Shown here: one piece after another, positions 53,507 through 63,530 of the stretch
Layout of the letters: each line of letters begins with the position of its first letter
Numbering within the stretch: the first letter of the stretch is position 1
The notes under the pieces: model-generated
Seen by the model: only the letters and a program-made list of their open reading frames with translations
Told to the model about the DNA's origin: nothing
Databases searched by the model: none
Source: Mesorhizobium sp.
GTDB lineage: Bacteria > Pseudomonadota > Alphaproteobacteria > Rhizobiales > Rhizobiaceae
Assembly (NCBI GenBank): GCA_019635735.1
Contig: JAHBYX010000005.1
Location: 1-64,000 of the forward strand
Direction of reading: 5' to 3'
DNA length: 64,000 nucleotides
Translations under genes and position numbers: made by a program

Positions 53507-53636
53507 CCCCGGTGCGAACGCCGCGTTTCCGCCGCCTTCGCGCCTCCCGACCCGAAGATCGTGACAATATCATGCGGTCTTGATTGGGAAAGCGGATTGC
53601 GATTCAGTGGTGGCAACACCGAGCGCGGAGGACGAC

Positions 53637-53771
53637 ATGGCAAAGGGTGCGATGAGGCCGGGCAAGGAAGCCCGCAAGCCGAAGAAGGACGCGAAGAAGC
53701 CGGCCGCCGCACCGGCGCCCTTCGCCAAGGTCGAGCCGGCCCGAATTACCAAGCCGAAGAAGGACAAGTAG
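53637..53771 (+). CDS. 44-residue Lys/Ala/Pro-rich protein
   Basis: The frame MAKGAMRPGKEARKPKKDAK...ITKPKKDK encodes 44 residues, very rich in Lys and Pro. GGAGGAC 7-12 nt upstream is a good ribosome-binding site, and a strong terminator follows 18 nt after the stop, which supports a genuine short transcript. An in-frame ATG at 53580 is weaker. Similar small basic proteins (MAKGQxRSN-type) are, as far as I recall, widespread in rhizobia and unannotated. Function unknown; nucleic-acid binding is only a guess from charge. Confidence 0.65.
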   Translation: MAKGAMRPGKEARKPKKDAKKPAAAPAPFAKVEPARITKPKKDK

Positions 53772-53788
53772 GCGAACAAACGCCGAAA

Positions 53789-53820
53789 AGCGGGCCCGAT
53801 CCTCTCGGGCCCGCTGATTT
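53789..53820 (+). terminator. Terminator after the 44-residue gene
   Basis: AGCGGGCCCGA and TCGGGCCCGCT form a perfect 11-bp stem with a 5-nt loop, followed by GATTT. It may serve both the small gene and the convergent DUF6481 gene. Confidence 0.8.
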
Positions 53821-53858
53821 CGGATTGGTTGGCTTCGCCGGGTCTCGCCCGAACGAGT

Positions 53859-54275
53859 TCAGGCCGTGCGGCGGGTGCCGACGCGCGATTTGCGCGCCGC
53901 GTAGCGCGCGTCGCGCCGGGCCTTCTGCTCCGCCTCCTCGGCGAGCTGGCGCGCGAGGCGCTCCCGCTCTTCGGCGGCGCGAGCCTCGGCCTCGAGGCGA
54001 GCCTGTTCCTCGGCTTCCTTGCGGGCGATTTCGGCAAGCCGCTCGCGTTCGGCCTTCTCAGCCGCCTCGCGGGCGAGCTTTTCCTGCCGGGCCTTTTCCC
54101 GTTCCTGGTCGCGGATGGCACGGGCGGCCAGAATGGCTTCCCGTTCCTGCCTGCGTGCGATCACCTCGGGGTCGTCTTCCGACGGGCGCGACTTGAACCG
54201 GTCAAGCAACGCCTTCTTCGCTTCAAGGGCGGCATTGCGCCGCTCCGCGAAGTCTTTCTCTCTGTAAATTGCCAC
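53859..54275 (-). CDS. DUF6481-family coiled-coil protein
   Basis: The 138-residue protein begins AIYREKDFAERRNAALEAKK and continues with SRPSEDDPEVIARR, matching DUF6481, a family common in rhizobia and known only from sequence. The rest is a highly charged Glu/Ala/Arg coiled coil up to a short basic tail. I chose GTG 54275 because family members start near IYREKDF; ATG 54311 would add a 12-residue acidic tail. It has no recognised function. Confidence 0.75.
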   Translation of the reverse strand: MAIYREKDFAERRNAALEAKKALLDRFKSRPSEDDPEVIARRQEREAILAARAIRDQEREKARQEKLAREAAEKAERERLAEIARKEAEEQARLEAEARAAEERERLARQLAEEAEQKARRDARYAARKSRVGTRRTA

Positions 54276-54454
54276 TGAGTCCGTCTCTCTTGCGTCTGCG
54301 TCGATACTCATACGCGTGCGCCGCTTACATACGCAGGAACGACGGAAGTTCAACCCGCTGGGCGACGGATTCGACAGATTTTGTGCCAGCGCGGCGTTTC
54401 AACGCGCCGCGGAGGTCCAAGGAAACGTCGGAAACCGACGGGCAACCCCTCCCG

Positions 54455-55081
54455 TCAGCACTCGCCGGGACGGATGCGGCGCGCACCTTGCGCACGCGCC
54501 ACGCATTCGTTCGAAAAGGTCTGCCGGGATCCGCCGACAACGCCGCACACGGGCGCGTATTCCTGGGTGCACATGGTCTGGCCACTGTCTCCCGGCCCGC
54601 TCGCTCCCGGCTGTCCGCCCGGAGAAGACGCCCCCGGACCCCCCGGGATGGTTCCCGGCTGACCCGGAGGCTGCATCTGCCCGCCGCCGCACGCACCGTT
54701 GCGGATGACGTCGTAGCCGGCCGCGTTGGCGTGGCAGGCGCTGTCGAAGGTCTGGCGGTCGTTGCCGCGGCGGGCGCAGACGGGCGCATAGATCATGGGG
54801 CATGCCTGCGGGCGCTCAGGACGCGGCGGGCGCGGCTCGTCAGGATATTCCGGGCGACCGCGCCGGCATTCGCCGTCGCGGATGACGTAGTATCCGGCCC
54901 GATCCGCTTCACACTCGTTCGGGAAGGTGCGGCGGTCGTCGCCGCGGCGGGCACAGACCGGTGCGTATTCGCGCGTGCAGTATTGCGGATCCGGCTCGAT
55001 CGGCCCCTCGACCACGACGCAGCCGGCAAGAGCCGCAAGCGTCAGGATCGCGAAGTTTCGAACGATTGCCGCAATGCGCAT
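54455..55081 (-). CDS. Lipoprotein with three Kazal-like modules
   Basis: This 208-residue protein starts with a lipoprotein signal peptide (lipobox Leu18-Ala-Gly-Cys21). Three Kazal-like modules follow, each with four cysteines: 35/43/57/72, 94/102/116/131 and 171/179/193/208. Each shows YAPVCA/G...TF...C. A Pro/Gly-rich linker separates the second and third. Kazal domains inhibit serine proteases; the three-module arrangement on a lipid anchor suggests protection of the envelope, but inhibition has not been shown. It is divergent from the LLM gene. Confidence 0.85.
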   Translation of the reverse strand: MRIAAIVRNFAILTLAALAGCVVVEGPIEPDPQYCTREYAPVCARRGDDRRTFPNECEADRAGYYVIRDGECRRGRPEYPDEPRPPRPERPQACPMIYAPVCARRGNDRQTFDSACHANAAGYDVIRNGACGGGQMQPPGQPGTIPGGPGASSPGGQPGASGPGDSGQTMCTQEYAPVCGVVGGSRQTFSNECVARAQGARRIRPGEC

Positions 55082-55205
55082 CTGCCGGCTCCTCCAGGCT
55101 ATTTCCCGCGCCGAGCCTAATCGTCCCCTTGCGATTCGTCTGCATAAAAGAGCAGAGGCGGCGCAGGGGTTGCCGGTTGCGGCCGCGCGTCCCTATATGG
55201 CTGCA

Positions 55206-56207
55206 ATGGCTCTCCTCTCCGTTCTCGACCTCGCCCCCGTCACCGAAGGCAGCACTGTCTCGCAATCGCTGGCGAACAGCCTCGATCTCGCGCGCCATGC
55301 CGAGGCGCTTGGCTACAGGCGATACTGGCTCGCCGAGCACCACAACATGCCGGGGATCGCGAGCGCGGCGACGTCGGTCGTCATCGCCCACATCGCCGGC
55401 GGGACATCGACCATCCGCGTCGGCGCCGGCGGCGTGATGCTGCCGAACCATTCGCCGCTGGTGATCGCCGAGCAGTTCGGCACGCTGGCAGCACTCCATC
55501 CCGGCCGGATCGATCTCGGGCTCGGCCGTGCGCCCGGCACCGACATGCTGACGGCCCGCGCGCTACGCCGCAATCTCGAGGCGGGCGCTGACAATTTCCC
55601 GCAGGATGTGGTCGAGCTGATCAACTATTTCGCGCCGGCCAAGCCGGACCAGCGCGTGCACGCCTATCCCGGCGAAGGACAGCAGGTTCCAGTGTGGATC
55701 CTAGGCTCGTCCACCTATGGGGCGCAGCTCGCGGCGATGCTCGGCCTGCCCTACGCCTTCGCCTCGCATTTCGCGCCGGCCGAACTCGACCATGCGCTCG
55801 AAATATACCGTTCGCGCTTTGAGCCCTCGCAATTCCTCGACAGGCCCTACGTCATGCTGGGCATCAACATCACGGCCGCCGATACCGATGCCGAAGCGCG
55901 GCTCCTGTTCTCCTCGATGCAGCAGGCATTCGTCGCTATCCGCACCAATACGCGCGGCAGGCTGAAGCCACCGGTCGAAGGCTACTATGAAAGCCTCGAC
56001 CCGATGTCGCGGGCCCTTCTCGACCAGATGCTGTCACAGGCCGTGGTCGGCTCGCCGGAGACGGTGCGGCGCGGCGTGGACGCCTTCGTGCAGCGCACCG
56101 GCGCGGACGAACTGATGGTCACCGCCCAGATATTCGACCATCAGGCTCGCAAACGGTCCTACGAGATCCTGGCCGAGGCCCACGCAGGCGTCGCCCGCGC
56201 CGCTTGA
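55206..56207 (+). CDS. LLM-class flavin-dependent monooxygenase (YhbW-like)
   Basis: The 333-residue enzyme is a luciferase-like FMN-dependent protein: [41 protein letters not shown] and [12 protein letters not shown] are the family's phosphate and flavin loops. The YhbW/luxA-like subgroup has about this length; substrates are mostly unknown. I used ATG 55206 ([12 protein letters not shown]); ATG 55197 is equally in frame. The AI-2E permease gene follows after 107 nt. Confidence 0.85.
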   Translation: MALLSVLDLAPVTEGSTVSQSLANSLDLARHAEALGYRRYWLAEHHNMPGIASAATSVVIAHIAGGTSTIRVGAGGVMLPNHSPLVIAEQFGTLAALHPGRIDLGLGRAPGTDMLTARALRRNLEAGADNFPQDVVELINYFAPAKPDQRVHAYPGEGQQVPVWILGSSTYGAQLAAMLGLPYAFASHFAPAELDHALEIYRSRFEPSQFLDRPYVMLGINITAADTDAEARLLFSSMQQAFVAIRTNTRGRLKPPVEGYYESLDPMSRALLDQMLSQAVVGSPETVRRGVDAFVQRTGADELMVTAQIFDHQARKRSYEILAEAHAGVARAA

Positions 56208-56314
56208 GGCTACGCCTCGCGCATCGCCCGGAACTTTCCCGCCTTTGCCGAATTCATACCGATGCCGCGCAAGCGGGCGGCCGGAGATCGTCCGGCCAAG
56301 GGGGAATTCGGAAG

Positions 56315-57451
56315 ATGAACGCCGGGAAGCCGATCGAACTCGTCGTCGCCGAGAAGGCAGACGACCAGAAGTGGCCGAGCTTGCGAGGCCTCGCCCTCGG
56401 CATATTCGTCATCCTGCTGTTTGCGTCGCTCTATTTTGCGCGCGAGTTCTTCATGCCGGTCATCCTTGCGTTCCTCTTCGCGCTGACGCTGACGCCGATC
56501 GTGCGCTTCCTGCGCAAACGCGGCATCCCCTCGCCCATTTCCGCGACGCTCCTGGTCTTCGTCACCGCCAGCGGCATCGCCATCACCGGCTACACGCTGA
56601 GCGGACCCGTCACCGACCTCGTCAACGAGGCGCCGAGGATCGGGTACGAAATTAGGGAGAAGCTGTCCGAACTGCGCGGGCCGATCGACCGGCTGCTGCG
56701 CATTTCGCGCGACATCGACGAAGCGACCGACAATGTGACCGCCGCGGACACGCAGAGGGTCGTCGTGCAGCAGCCGGGAATCGTGTCGCGCGCAGCCGGA
56801 AACCTGCTCAGCGCGGGAACGACGATCGCGATCACGCTGGTGCTGACGGTGTTCCTGCTCGCCTCGGGAACTCTGTTCTACGAGAAGATCATCCAGTCGT
56901 TCAGCACGCTCAGCGACAAGAAGCGGGCGCTCAGGATCGTCTATGACGTCGAGAAGGAGATCTCGCGCTATCTGCTGACGGTCGCCATCATCAACGCGGG
57001 TCTCGGTATAGCGGTCGGGCTCGGTCTATGGGCGATCGGCATGCCGATGCCGTTCATGTGGGGCGTAGCGGCGGGGTTGCTCAACTTCCTGCCCTATATC
57101 GGCGCGGCGATCGCCCTTATCGGCGTGGCCGCGGTCTCTCTCGTGACATTCGATACAATAGCCATGGCCCTGATACCACCTGCCTATGTCCTGCTGTGCA
57201 ACATCATCGAGGGTCAGGTCGTCACGCCAATCACCGTCGGGCGACGTCTCGAGCTCAACGCGGTCGCCGTGTTCATCGCGGTGGCGTTCTGGTCATGGCT
57301 GTGGGGCTTTGCCGGCGCCCTGATCGCGGTGCCGATCCTGGTCATCGTGAAGGTATTCTGCGACCATTTCGACGAGTTGCGCTCGATCGGCAATTTCCTG
57401 GCGGCACATCAGGCGGTCGAACCGACCGAACCGGTCATGGAATCGAGCTGA
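56315..57451 (+). CDS. AI-2E family transporter (PerM/YhhT-like)
   Basis: The 378-residue integral membrane protein has eight hydrophobic segments. FVTASGIAITGYTLSGPVTDLV and GMPMPFMWGVAAGLLNFLPYIGAAIA near residue 240 mark the AI-2E exporter-like (PerM/TqsA) family. Family members are proposed exporters or Na/H antiporters; the ligand here is unknown. ATG 56315 has GGGGAATTCGGAAG upstream. Its 3' end overlaps the convergent lytic transglycosylase gene by 17 nt. Confidence 0.82.
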   Translation: MNAGKPIELVVAEKADDQKWPSLRGLALGIFVILLFASLYFAREFFMPVILAFLFALTLTPIVRFLRKRGIPSPISATLLVFVTASGIAITGYTLSGPVTDLVNEAPRIGYEIREKLSELRGPIDRLLRISRDIDEATDNVTAADTQRVVVQQPGIVSRAAGNLLSAGTTIAITLVLTVFLLASGTLFYEKIIQSFSTLSDKKRALRIVYDVEKEISRYLLTVAIINAGLGIAVGLGLWAIGMPMPFMWGVAAGLLNFLPYIGAAIALIGVAAVSLVTFDTIAMALIPPAYVLLCNIIEGQVVTPITVGRRLELNAVAVFIAVAFWSWLWGFAGALIAVPILVIVKVFCDHFDELRSIGNFLAAHQAVEPTEPVMESS

Positions 57452-58706
57452 TCACGGCCGCGCTCGGGAAACAGGTCGGCGTCTGTCCGTTCTTCGCCTG
57501 CCATTCGCCGATCGAGCGGCGCGTCTTGTAGCCCGGCAGGCCGTCGGCGCCGCCGACGTCATAGCCTTTGGCCTCCAGCCTCTCCTGCAGCCGTGCGACG
57601 TCCGATCGCATGAGCCCACCGACCTTGCCCCAGGAGCCGGAGAAGGTGCGGTCGCCGCCGGCGATCCTGTCGGCCGCATGGCCGACGAAGAGCGCGTAGA
57701 GGTCGCTCTCGTTGTATTCCTTCAGCACGTAGAAGTTCGGCGTCACGATGAAGGCGGGGCCGGAGCGGCCGGCCGGCATCAGCAAGTAGCCTTCGGCCTT
57801 CGCCTCGTGCGCCGGAAACGGCTTGCCCGAGACGCGCGTGATGCCCATCGAGGCCCACTCCGAGATGCGCTTGCCCTTGTCGGGACCTTCGAGCGCGCAG
57901 GACACGCTGTCCGGCACGTTCACCTCGAAGCCCCAGTCGCGGCCGCTCACCCAGCCGTAGTGCTTCAGGTAGTTGGCGATCGACGCGAGCGTATCCGGCG
58001 TCGAGGTCCAGATGTCGCGAATCGCGTCGCCGTCGGCGTCGACCGCATGGTCGAGGAACGAGGTCGGCAGGAACTGCGGCTGGCCCATCGCGCCGGCCCA
58101 CGACGTCTTCATCATGGCTCGCGTGGCGAAACCCTTCTCGAGGATCTCGAGAGCTGCCAGCACCTCCTTGCGGAACATGTCCTTGCGTGTCGCCAGAAAG
58201 GCCTTGGTGCCGAGCACCTCGAAGGCGTCGTAAGGGATCTTGGCCGCGCCGAAGCCGGACTCGCGGCCCCAGATCGCCAGAACGACCTCGCCCGGCACGC
58301 CGTAGCGCTTTTCGACCGCGGCAAGGGTCTGTCCGACGCGTCCCGCGCGCGAACGCCCGCCCGCGGTGACCGCGCCGATCGTCTTCTCGGCGAAATAGGC
58401 GCCGGGCGAGCCGAACTCGGCCTGATGCTGCTTCTTCGGCGGCTTCGGCTTCTCGCCGGGCATGACGAGGTCGGGCAGCTTGAGGTTGGGCGAGACGCCA
58501 TCGAAGGCCGCGTCGAAGGTCTTGCGGGAGATTCCTTGTGCCTTCGCCTCGGGCCACAGGTCGGATTCCAGCCAGGCGCGAAACCGGTCGGAGACGGATG
58601 CGGCGTGCGAAGGAAGCGCAATCACCGCCCAGCAGAGTGCGACAGCCGCGAGCCGAGGCAAGCAGGGGAGGAAAACGCTCATCCTCTTCTTCTGTCGGGC
58701 AATCAT
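57435..58706 (-). CDS. Lytic murein transglycosylase (MltB-like)
   Basis: The 423-residue protein has a signal peptide (ALCWAVIALPSHA), an MltB-like catalytic domain with the Glu of AIWGRESGFGAAKIPYDAF, and the family strings SWAGAMGQPQFLPTSF and NYLKHYGWVSGRDWG. A C-terminal peptidoglycan-binding domain follows (VARLQERLEAKGYDVGGADG). It cleaves peptidoglycan glycan strands. ATG 58706 (MIARQKK) is the preferred start; 58682 is possible. It ends inside the opposing permease gene and lies just after recR. Confidence 0.9.
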   Translation of the reverse strand: MIARQKKRMSVFLPCLPRLAAVALCWAVIALPSHAASVSDRFRAWLESDLWPEAKAQGISRKTFDAAFDGVSPNLKLPDLVMPGEKPKPPKKQHQAEFGSPGAYFAEKTIGAVTAGGRSRAGRVGQTLAAVEKRYGVPGEVVLAIWGRESGFGAAKIPYDAFEVLGTKAFLATRKDMFRKEVLAALEILEKGFATRAMMKTSWAGAMGQPQFLPTSFLDHAVDADGDAIRDIWTSTPDTLASIANYLKHYGWVSGRDWGFEVNVPDSVSCALEGPDKGKRISEWASMGITRVSGKPFPAHEAKAEGYLLMPAGRSGPAFIVTPNFYVLKEYNESDLYALFVGHAADRIAGGDRTFSGSWGKVGGLMRSDVARLQERLEAKGYDVGGADGLPGYKTRRSIGEWQAKNGQTPTCFPSAAVISSIP

Positions 58707-58707
58707 G

Positions 58708-59316
58708 TCAAAACGCCGTCCGCGACTTGAGCGCCGCGGCGAGCGTGCCTTCGTCGAGATAGTCGAGCTCGCCGCCCACCGGCACGCCATGCGCCAGCCG
58801 CGTCACCTTCACCCCGAGCCCAGCGAGCTGGTCGGTGATGTAGTGCGCCGTCGTCTGGCCCTCGATCGTGGCGTTGACGGCGATGATGACCTCGCTGACG
58901 CCGCCTGCCGCCACGCGGCTGACGAGCCTGGCGATGGTGAGGTCGTCCGGCCCGACCCCGTCGAGCGGCGACAGCGTGCCGCCGAGCACGTGGAAGCGCG
59001 CATTCTGCACGCCCGCCCGCTCCAGCGCCCAGAGATCGGACACATCCTCCACAACGACGATCGTTGAATCGTCGCGGCGCGGATCGGAACAGATCAGGCA
59101 GGGGTCCGACGTGTCGACATTGCCGCAGACCGAGCAGACGCGCACCTTGTCGACCGCGTCCGCCATCGCGTGCGCGAGCGGGCCGAGAAGCTGTTCCTTC
59201 TTCTTGATGAGATGCAGGGCGGCGCGCCGCGCAGAGCGCGGTCCCAACCCCGGCACCTTGGCGAGAAGCTGGATCAGGCGTTCGATCTCGGGGCCGGCGA
59301 TTCGCTTGGAAGACAT
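58708..59316 (-). CDS. recR: Recombination protein RecR
   Basis: The 202-residue RecR acts with RecO and RecF in gap repair. It has a HhH N-terminus, a C4 zinc finger (Cys61, 64, 73, 76), the Toprim domain with [13 protein letters not shown], and the C-terminal [22 protein letters not shown]. It does not follow ybaB directly, unlike in enterobacteria; a GNAT gene and an alcohol dehydrogenase lie between it and ybaB-dnaX on the other strand. Confidence 0.96.
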   Translation of the reverse strand: MSSKRIAGPEIERLIQLLAKVPGLGPRSARRAALHLIKKKEQLLGPLAHAMADAVDKVRVCSVCGNVDTSDPCLICSDPRRDDSTIVVVEDVSDLWALERAGVQNARFHVLGGTLSPLDGVGPDDLTIARLVSRVAAGGVSEVIIAVNATIEGQTTAHYITDQLAGLGVKVTRLAHGVPVGGELDYLDEGTLAAALKSRTAF

Positions 59317-59400
59317 GCTGGAGATTTAAGGCCTGCGCGGGCAAATGGGTAGCACGACGCTCGTTCGCCGCTATGATCTGCGGCAGCCCGTGGAGGAGAC

Positions 59401-59910
59401 ATGAACAATCCGGCGATCGCAATTCGCGTTGCCCTGCCGGGCGACCACGATCTCGTGACCAGCATCCTCGTCGCCGCCTATGCGAAGCTCGACGACGGGT
59501 CCTATGACCGTGGCCGCCTGACGGATGCGCTCCCGCTGATGTCCAGTGCAAATCCCCGGCTGCTTGCGAGCGGCACCTACTTCGTCGCCATGTCGGACGG
59601 GGAGCCTGCAGGCTGCGGCGGCTGGACCCTCGAAGCTCCCGGGACGGGGGCGGTGGAGCCGGGCACCGGCCACATCCGCCATTTCGCCACGCATCCCGAT
59701 CATCTGCGCAAGGGCGTCGCGCAGGCGCTGCTGCAGCGATGTCTCGACGATGCGCGCGCCGCAGGCGTGACGCGGATGAAAAGCCAGTCCACGTTGCCGG
59801 CGCAGAAATTCTACGCGTCGGCCGGTTTCAGCAAGGTGCGCGACATCGAGGTCGCGATGGGTCCAGCCGCAGTCCTGCCGGCGGTTGACATGGAATTGCG
59901 TCTCGACTGA
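59401..59910 (+). CDS. GNAT-family N-acetyltransferase
   Basis: The protein has 169 residues. The acetyl-CoA-binding motif A is seen as RHFATHPDHLRKGVAQALL (R/Q-x-x-G-x-A) and the C-terminal RMKSQSTLPAQKFYASAGFS matches GNAT motif B. The N-terminus IAIRVALPGDHDLVTSILV is typical of the fold. The acceptor is unknown. It is in the opposite direction from recR, with only 84 nt between the divergent starts, and is followed by an alcohol dehydrogenase gene 30 nt downstream. Confidence 0.82.
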   Translation: MNNPAIAIRVALPGDHDLVTSILVAAYAKLDDGSYDRGRLTDALPLMSSANPRLLASGTYFVAMSDGEPAGCGGWTLEAPGTGAVEPGTGHIRHFATHPDHLRKGVAQALLQRCLDDARAAGVTRMKSQSTLPAQKFYASAGFSKVRDIEVAMGPAAVLPAVDMELRLD

Positions 59911-59940
59911 CGCCGGCGGGATGGGTCAAAAGGGTTTCCG

Positions 59941-60981
59941 ATGAGAGCCGTATACTACGAACAGTTCCGGCAGCTTCCGACGGTCCGGGACGTGCCCGAT
60001 CCTCACCCCACACCGCACGGCGTGGTCATCAAGGTGGAGGCGACGGGGCTCTGCCGCAGCGACTGGCACGGCTGGATGGGCCACGATCCCGACATCGTAC
60101 TGCCGCACGTGCCGGGCCACGAGCTCGCCGGCACGGTCAGCGCCGTCGGCAAACAGGTAAGCCGGTGGCGCGAGGGCGACCGGGTCACCGTGCCCTTCGT
60201 CGGCGGTTGCGGCCATTGCGCCGAGTGCAATTCGGGCAACCATCAGGTCTGCGAGAATCAGTTCCAGCCCGGCTTCACCTCTTGGGGCTCGTTCGCTGAA
60301 TACGTCGCGATCGACTTCGCCGACACCAATCTGGTGAGGCTGCCTGAAACGCTCGACTTCGCCACCGCCGCCAGCCTCGGCTGCCGCTTCGTCACCTCGG
60401 TCCGCGGCATCGTTGACCAGGCGCAGGTCAAGCCCGGCGAGTGGGTCGCGGTCCATGGCTGCGGCGGTGTCGGCCTGTCGGCGATCATGATCGCCAACGC
60501 GATGGGTGCAAATGTCGTCGCAGTCGACATTGCCGAGGACAAGCTCGCCTTCGCTTGTGAGATCGGGGCCGTCGCGACGGTCAACGGCGCAACCGCGCCG
60601 GATGTCGCCGGCGCCATCAGGGAGATCACCAAGGGCGGCGCGCATGTCTCCATGGACGCACTCGGCCACCCGTCCACATGCTTCAACTCGATTGCCTGCC
60701 TGCGCCGGCGCGGGCGACATGTTCAGGTCGGCCTGATGCTCGGCGACCACGCGCATCCGCCCATCCCGATGGATCGGGTCATCGCCCATGAGCTCGAGAT
60801 CAAGGGAAGCCACGGCATGCAGGCCTTCCGCTATCCCGCCCTGCTCGCGATGATCGAGGCCGGCAAGCTTGCGCCGCATAAGCTGATCGGCAACCGTATC
60901 AGCCTGGACGAGGCGGCCACCGCCCTAACGCGGATGGACCGGTTCGACAGCCATGGCATCAGCGTGGTGACGCAGTTCTAG
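59941..60981 (+). CDS. Zinc-dependent alcohol dehydrogenase (MDR family)
   Basis: The 346-residue medium-chain dehydrogenase has the catalytic-zinc Cys in [10 protein letters not shown], the [12 protein letters not shown] segment, four structural-zinc cysteines in [15 protein letters not shown], and the NAD-binding [20 protein letters not shown]. Members of this group oxidise various alcohols or polyols; specificity is unknown. It starts 30 nt after the GNAT gene and converges on ybaB. Confidence 0.88.
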   Translation: MRAVYYEQFRQLPTVRDVPDPHPTPHGVVIKVEATGLCRSDWHGWMGHDPDIVLPHVPGHELAGTVSAVGKQVSRWREGDRVTVPFVGGCGHCAECNSGNHQVCENQFQPGFTSWGSFAEYVAIDFADTNLVRLPETLDFATAASLGCRFVTSVRGIVDQAQVKPGEWVAVHGCGGVGLSAIMIANAMGANVVAVDIAEDKLAFACEIGAVATVNGATAPDVAGAIREITKGGAHVSMDALGHPSTCFNSIACLRRRGRHVQVGLMLGDHAHPPIPMDRVIAHELEIKGSHGMQAFRYPALLAMIEAGKLAPHKLIGNRISLDEAATALTRMDRFDSHGISVVTQF

Positions 60982-60999
60982 CGCGCCGCCGCACCCTTC

Positions 61000-61323
61000 T
61001 TAGAACGGGAGCTTCATGCCGGGCGGGATCGGCAGGCCGGCGGTCAGTTCGCGGGTCTTTTCCTGCATGATCGCCTCGACCTTGGCCTTGGCGTCGTTAT
61101 GCGCGGCGACGATCAGGTCCTCGAGGATTTCGGTCTCCTCGGGCTTCGCCAGCGACGGATCGATGCGCAGCGACTTCATTTCCCCCTTCCCGGACAGAGT
61201 GACGGTGACGAGCCCGCCGCCGGACTGGCCGGACGCCTCGACCTGGGTCAGTTCCTCCTGCATCGCCTGGAACTTGGCCTGCATTTCCTTGGCTTTGCCC
61301 ATCAGTCCGAGCAGGTCTTTCAT
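61000..61323 (-). CDS. YbaB/EbfC nucleoid-associated protein
   Basis: The 107-residue protein [20 protein letters not shown]... with [20 protein letters not shown] and the late [10 protein letters not shown] is a YbaB/EbfC-type small DNA-binding dimer. It lies 17 nt after dnaX on the same strand, the classic dnaX-ybaB pair. The ATG at 61323 is the family start; the frame extension to 61344 overlaps the dnaX end. Confidence 0.95.
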   Translation of the reverse strand: MKDLLGLMGKAKEMQAKFQAMQEELTQVEASGQSGGGLVTVTLSGKGEMKSLRIDPSLAKPEETEILEDLIVAAHNDAKAKVEAIMQEKTRELTAGLPIPPGMKLPF

Positions 61324-61340
61324 CGCAGGGATTCCTTTCT

Positions 61341-63155
61341 TCAAAAATCGTCGTCATCTGGATCGAGCGCCGGCTCGATGCCCGGATCGCGCGCGAGTTC
61401 GACAGGGGCATCCGTGTCCCCGGGCGTGTCGGGAATGCGCACGTCGATGATCTTCGCGCCGGGAAACTTGGCCAGGATCGCCGCTACCGCCGGGTCCGAC
61501 TTTGCGTCCGTAAACGCGGTCTCGCGCTTGTTCGCCTCTTCCTCGGCCAGCGTCGGCCCGCCGCCCTCGCGCGCGACGGACACGATCCAGCGCCGGCCGG
61601 TCCAGGCCTGCAGCTTGGCGCCGATCTGCCCGGCGAGATCGCGCGGCGCATCGTCGGTCAGGCCGATCTGCAGATTGCCGGGCTCGATCCGCACAAGCCG
61701 CACGCAGCGCTTGAGCAGCGCCTTGAAGGCGACGTCGCGGTTGGAGGTCGCGAGCGCAGCGATGTCGGCCAGCGACCGCACCGGCACCGTCTCGTCTTCC
61801 ACGACCGGAGCAGGAGCGGGCTGCATCGCGGGCGGTGCATCGTCGCGCTGCACCAAACGCATCGTCTGTGCTCCACCGGCGCCGCCGGGCATGCGCGTCT
61901 GGCCGACCGCGCTCGCACCGTTGCCGTTAGGGCCACCCGAAGGGCGCGGCGAATTCGGCTGCGACGCGTTCGACGGCAGCGTGTCGCCATCGAGCATCTT
62001 CAGCGCCTCGTCGAGCGTCGGCAGGCTGGCGGCATGCGCGATGCGGATCAGCACCATCTCGCCGGCCGAGACCGGCCGCGAGGCGCCCTGCACCTCGGGG
62101 ATGCCCTTCAGGAGCATCTGCCAGGTGCGCGAGAGCACCTTGACCGAGAGCCTTTCGGCGAAGTCGGCACCCCTGCGTCGCTCGTCCTCCGTCAGCGACG
62201 CGTCGGACGCCGCGTCGGGGACGAAGCGCAGGCGGGTCACCAGGTGGTTGAACTCGGCGAGATCGGTCAGCACCACGGCCGGATCCGCGCCGGTGTCGTA
62301 CTGGGCGCGGTATTCGGCGAGTGCCGCAGCTATGTCGCCCTTCATTAAATGCTCGAACAGATCGATGACGCGGTTGCGGTCGGAAAGCCCGAGCATGGAG
62401 CGAACCGCCTCGGCGGTGACATTCTCGCCGCCATGCGCGATCGCCTGGTCGAAGATCGACTGCGCGTCGCGCATCGAGCCTTCGGCCGCGCGCGCGATCA
62501 TGGCCAGCGCATCGTCCTCCGCCTCGACACCTTCCAGCCCGCCGATATGAGCGAGGTGCGCCTTGATCAGGGCGGCGTCGATGCGGCGCAGGTCGAAGCG
62601 CTGGCAGCGCGACAGCACGGTGATCGGCACCTTGCGGATTTCGGTCGTGGCGAAGATGAACTTCACATGCGGCGGCGGCTCTTCCAGCGTCTTCAGCAGG
62701 CCGTTGAAGGCCTGCGTCGAGAGCATGTGCACCTCGTCGATGATGTAGACCTTGTAGCGCGCCGAAACCGGTGCATAGCGAACCTGCTCGATGATCTCGC
62801 GGATGTCGTCGATACCGGTGTGGGAAGCGGCGTCCATCTCGATCACGTCGACATGACGGCCTTCCAGGATCGCCTGGCAGTGCTCGCCGATGGCATCCAT
62901 CAGGATGGTCGGCTGGTCGATATCGGCGGTCTTGAAGTTCAGCGCGCGAGCAAGGATGCGGGCTGTCGTGGTCTTGCCGACCCCGCGCACGCCGGTCAGC
63001 ATCCAGGCCTGCGCGATGCGTCCGGAAGCAAATGCATTGGTGAGCGTCCGGACCATCGGCTCCTGGCCGATGAGGCCGGAGAAATCGCGCGGACGGTACT
63101 TCCGTGCCAGGACACGGTAGGCGCCGCGTTTCGCGTCGGTTCCGGCTGGGTTCAT
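61341..63155 (-). CDS. dnaX: DNA polymerase III subunits gamma/tau
   Basis: The 604-residue clamp-loader ATPase has Walker [15 protein letters not shown] (55-68), DEVHML around 140-145 and the sensor SRCQRF. The zinc-module cysteines of E. coli DnaX are reduced to one, Cys93 (GEHCQAI), in the segment before [15 protein letters not shown], a form seen in other rhizobia as I recall. A Pro/Gly/Ser-rich linker (about 400-440) leads to the tau-like C-terminus. It is directly downstream of the SRP RNA gene. Confidence 0.96.
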   Translation of the reverse strand: MNPAGTDAKRGAYRVLARKYRPRDFSGLIGQEPMVRTLTNAFASGRIAQAWMLTGVRGVGKTTTARILARALNFKTADIDQPTILMDAIGEHCQAILEGRHVDVIEMDAASHTGIDDIREIIEQVRYAPVSARYKVYIIDEVHMLSTQAFNGLLKTLEEPPPHVKFIFATTEIRKVPITVLSRCQRFDLRRIDAALIKAHLAHIGGLEGVEAEDDALAMIARAAEGSMRDAQSIFDQAIAHGGENVTAEAVRSMLGLSDRNRVIDLFEHLMKGDIAAALAEYRAQYDTGADPAVVLTDLAEFNHLVTRLRFVPDAASDASLTEDERRRGADFAERLSVKVLSRTWQMLLKGIPEVQGASRPVSAGEMVLIRIAHAASLPTLDEALKMLDGDTLPSNASQPNSPRPSGGPNGNGASAVGQTRMPGGAGGAQTMRLVQRDDAPPAMQPAPAPVVEDETVPVRSLADIAALATSNRDVAFKALLKRCVRLVRIEPGNLQIGLTDDAPRDLAGQIGAKLQAWTGRRWIVSVAREGGGPTLAEEEANKRETAFTDAKSDPAVAAILAKFPGAKIIDVRIPDTPGDTDAPVELARDPGIEPALDPDDDDF

Positions 63156-63265
63156 CCGCCTCGTCCGTTCCGTTCCGGTCCCTGCCTTAGCAGTTCAGCC
63201 CACCCGCCGCGCGGCGTCAACGACCCTGTCGCGGGCCGCGCACATGCCGAAGCGGAGGGAAAGGC

Positions 63266-63361
63266 GGGAGGCTGGAACAATGACCCGTTCCTGGCTCGTT
63301 AGGGCTGCTTCCTTCCGGACCTGACCCGGTTGGCGAGTGGCCCGTCCACCACCAACCTCCC
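63266..63361 (-). ncRNA. ffs: Signal recognition particle RNA (4.5S type)
   Basis: The minus strand contains GGGTCAGGTCCGGAAGGAAG followed by CAGCC, the universally conserved SRP RNA tetraloop/Ffh-binding domain. The 5' end GGGAGGTTGG (63352-63361) and the 3' end CCAGCCTCCC (63266-63275) pair fully, so the 96-nt span is well bounded. SRP RNA forms the ribonucleoprotein with Ffh that targets proteins to the membrane. It lies upstream of dnaX, the usual place in alphaproteobacteria. Confidence 0.97.
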
Positions 63362-63367
63362 ACACTG

Positions 63368-63396
63368 CATATCGGCAATCGGCGCACGAAATGCAA
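63368..63396 (-). promoter_or_regulatory. Promoter of ffs
   Basis: On the minus strand CTTGCAT (TTGCAT at forward 63391-63396) and GATATG (forward 63368-63373) are 17 nt apart. The predicted start falls at about 63361, which agrees with the folded 5' end of the SRP RNA. Confidence 0.65.
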
Positions 63397-63530
63397 GTCC
63401 GGGGTTGGTCGCAGACCGGAGCATCCCTTTCGACGGGGAACAGTCCCGACTCCCTTACGAATTCGACCATGAGGCAGTTGCGGCGGACTGGGGGGCATCA
63501 TAGCCTTTCGTCGAATATCGGAGGATGCCC

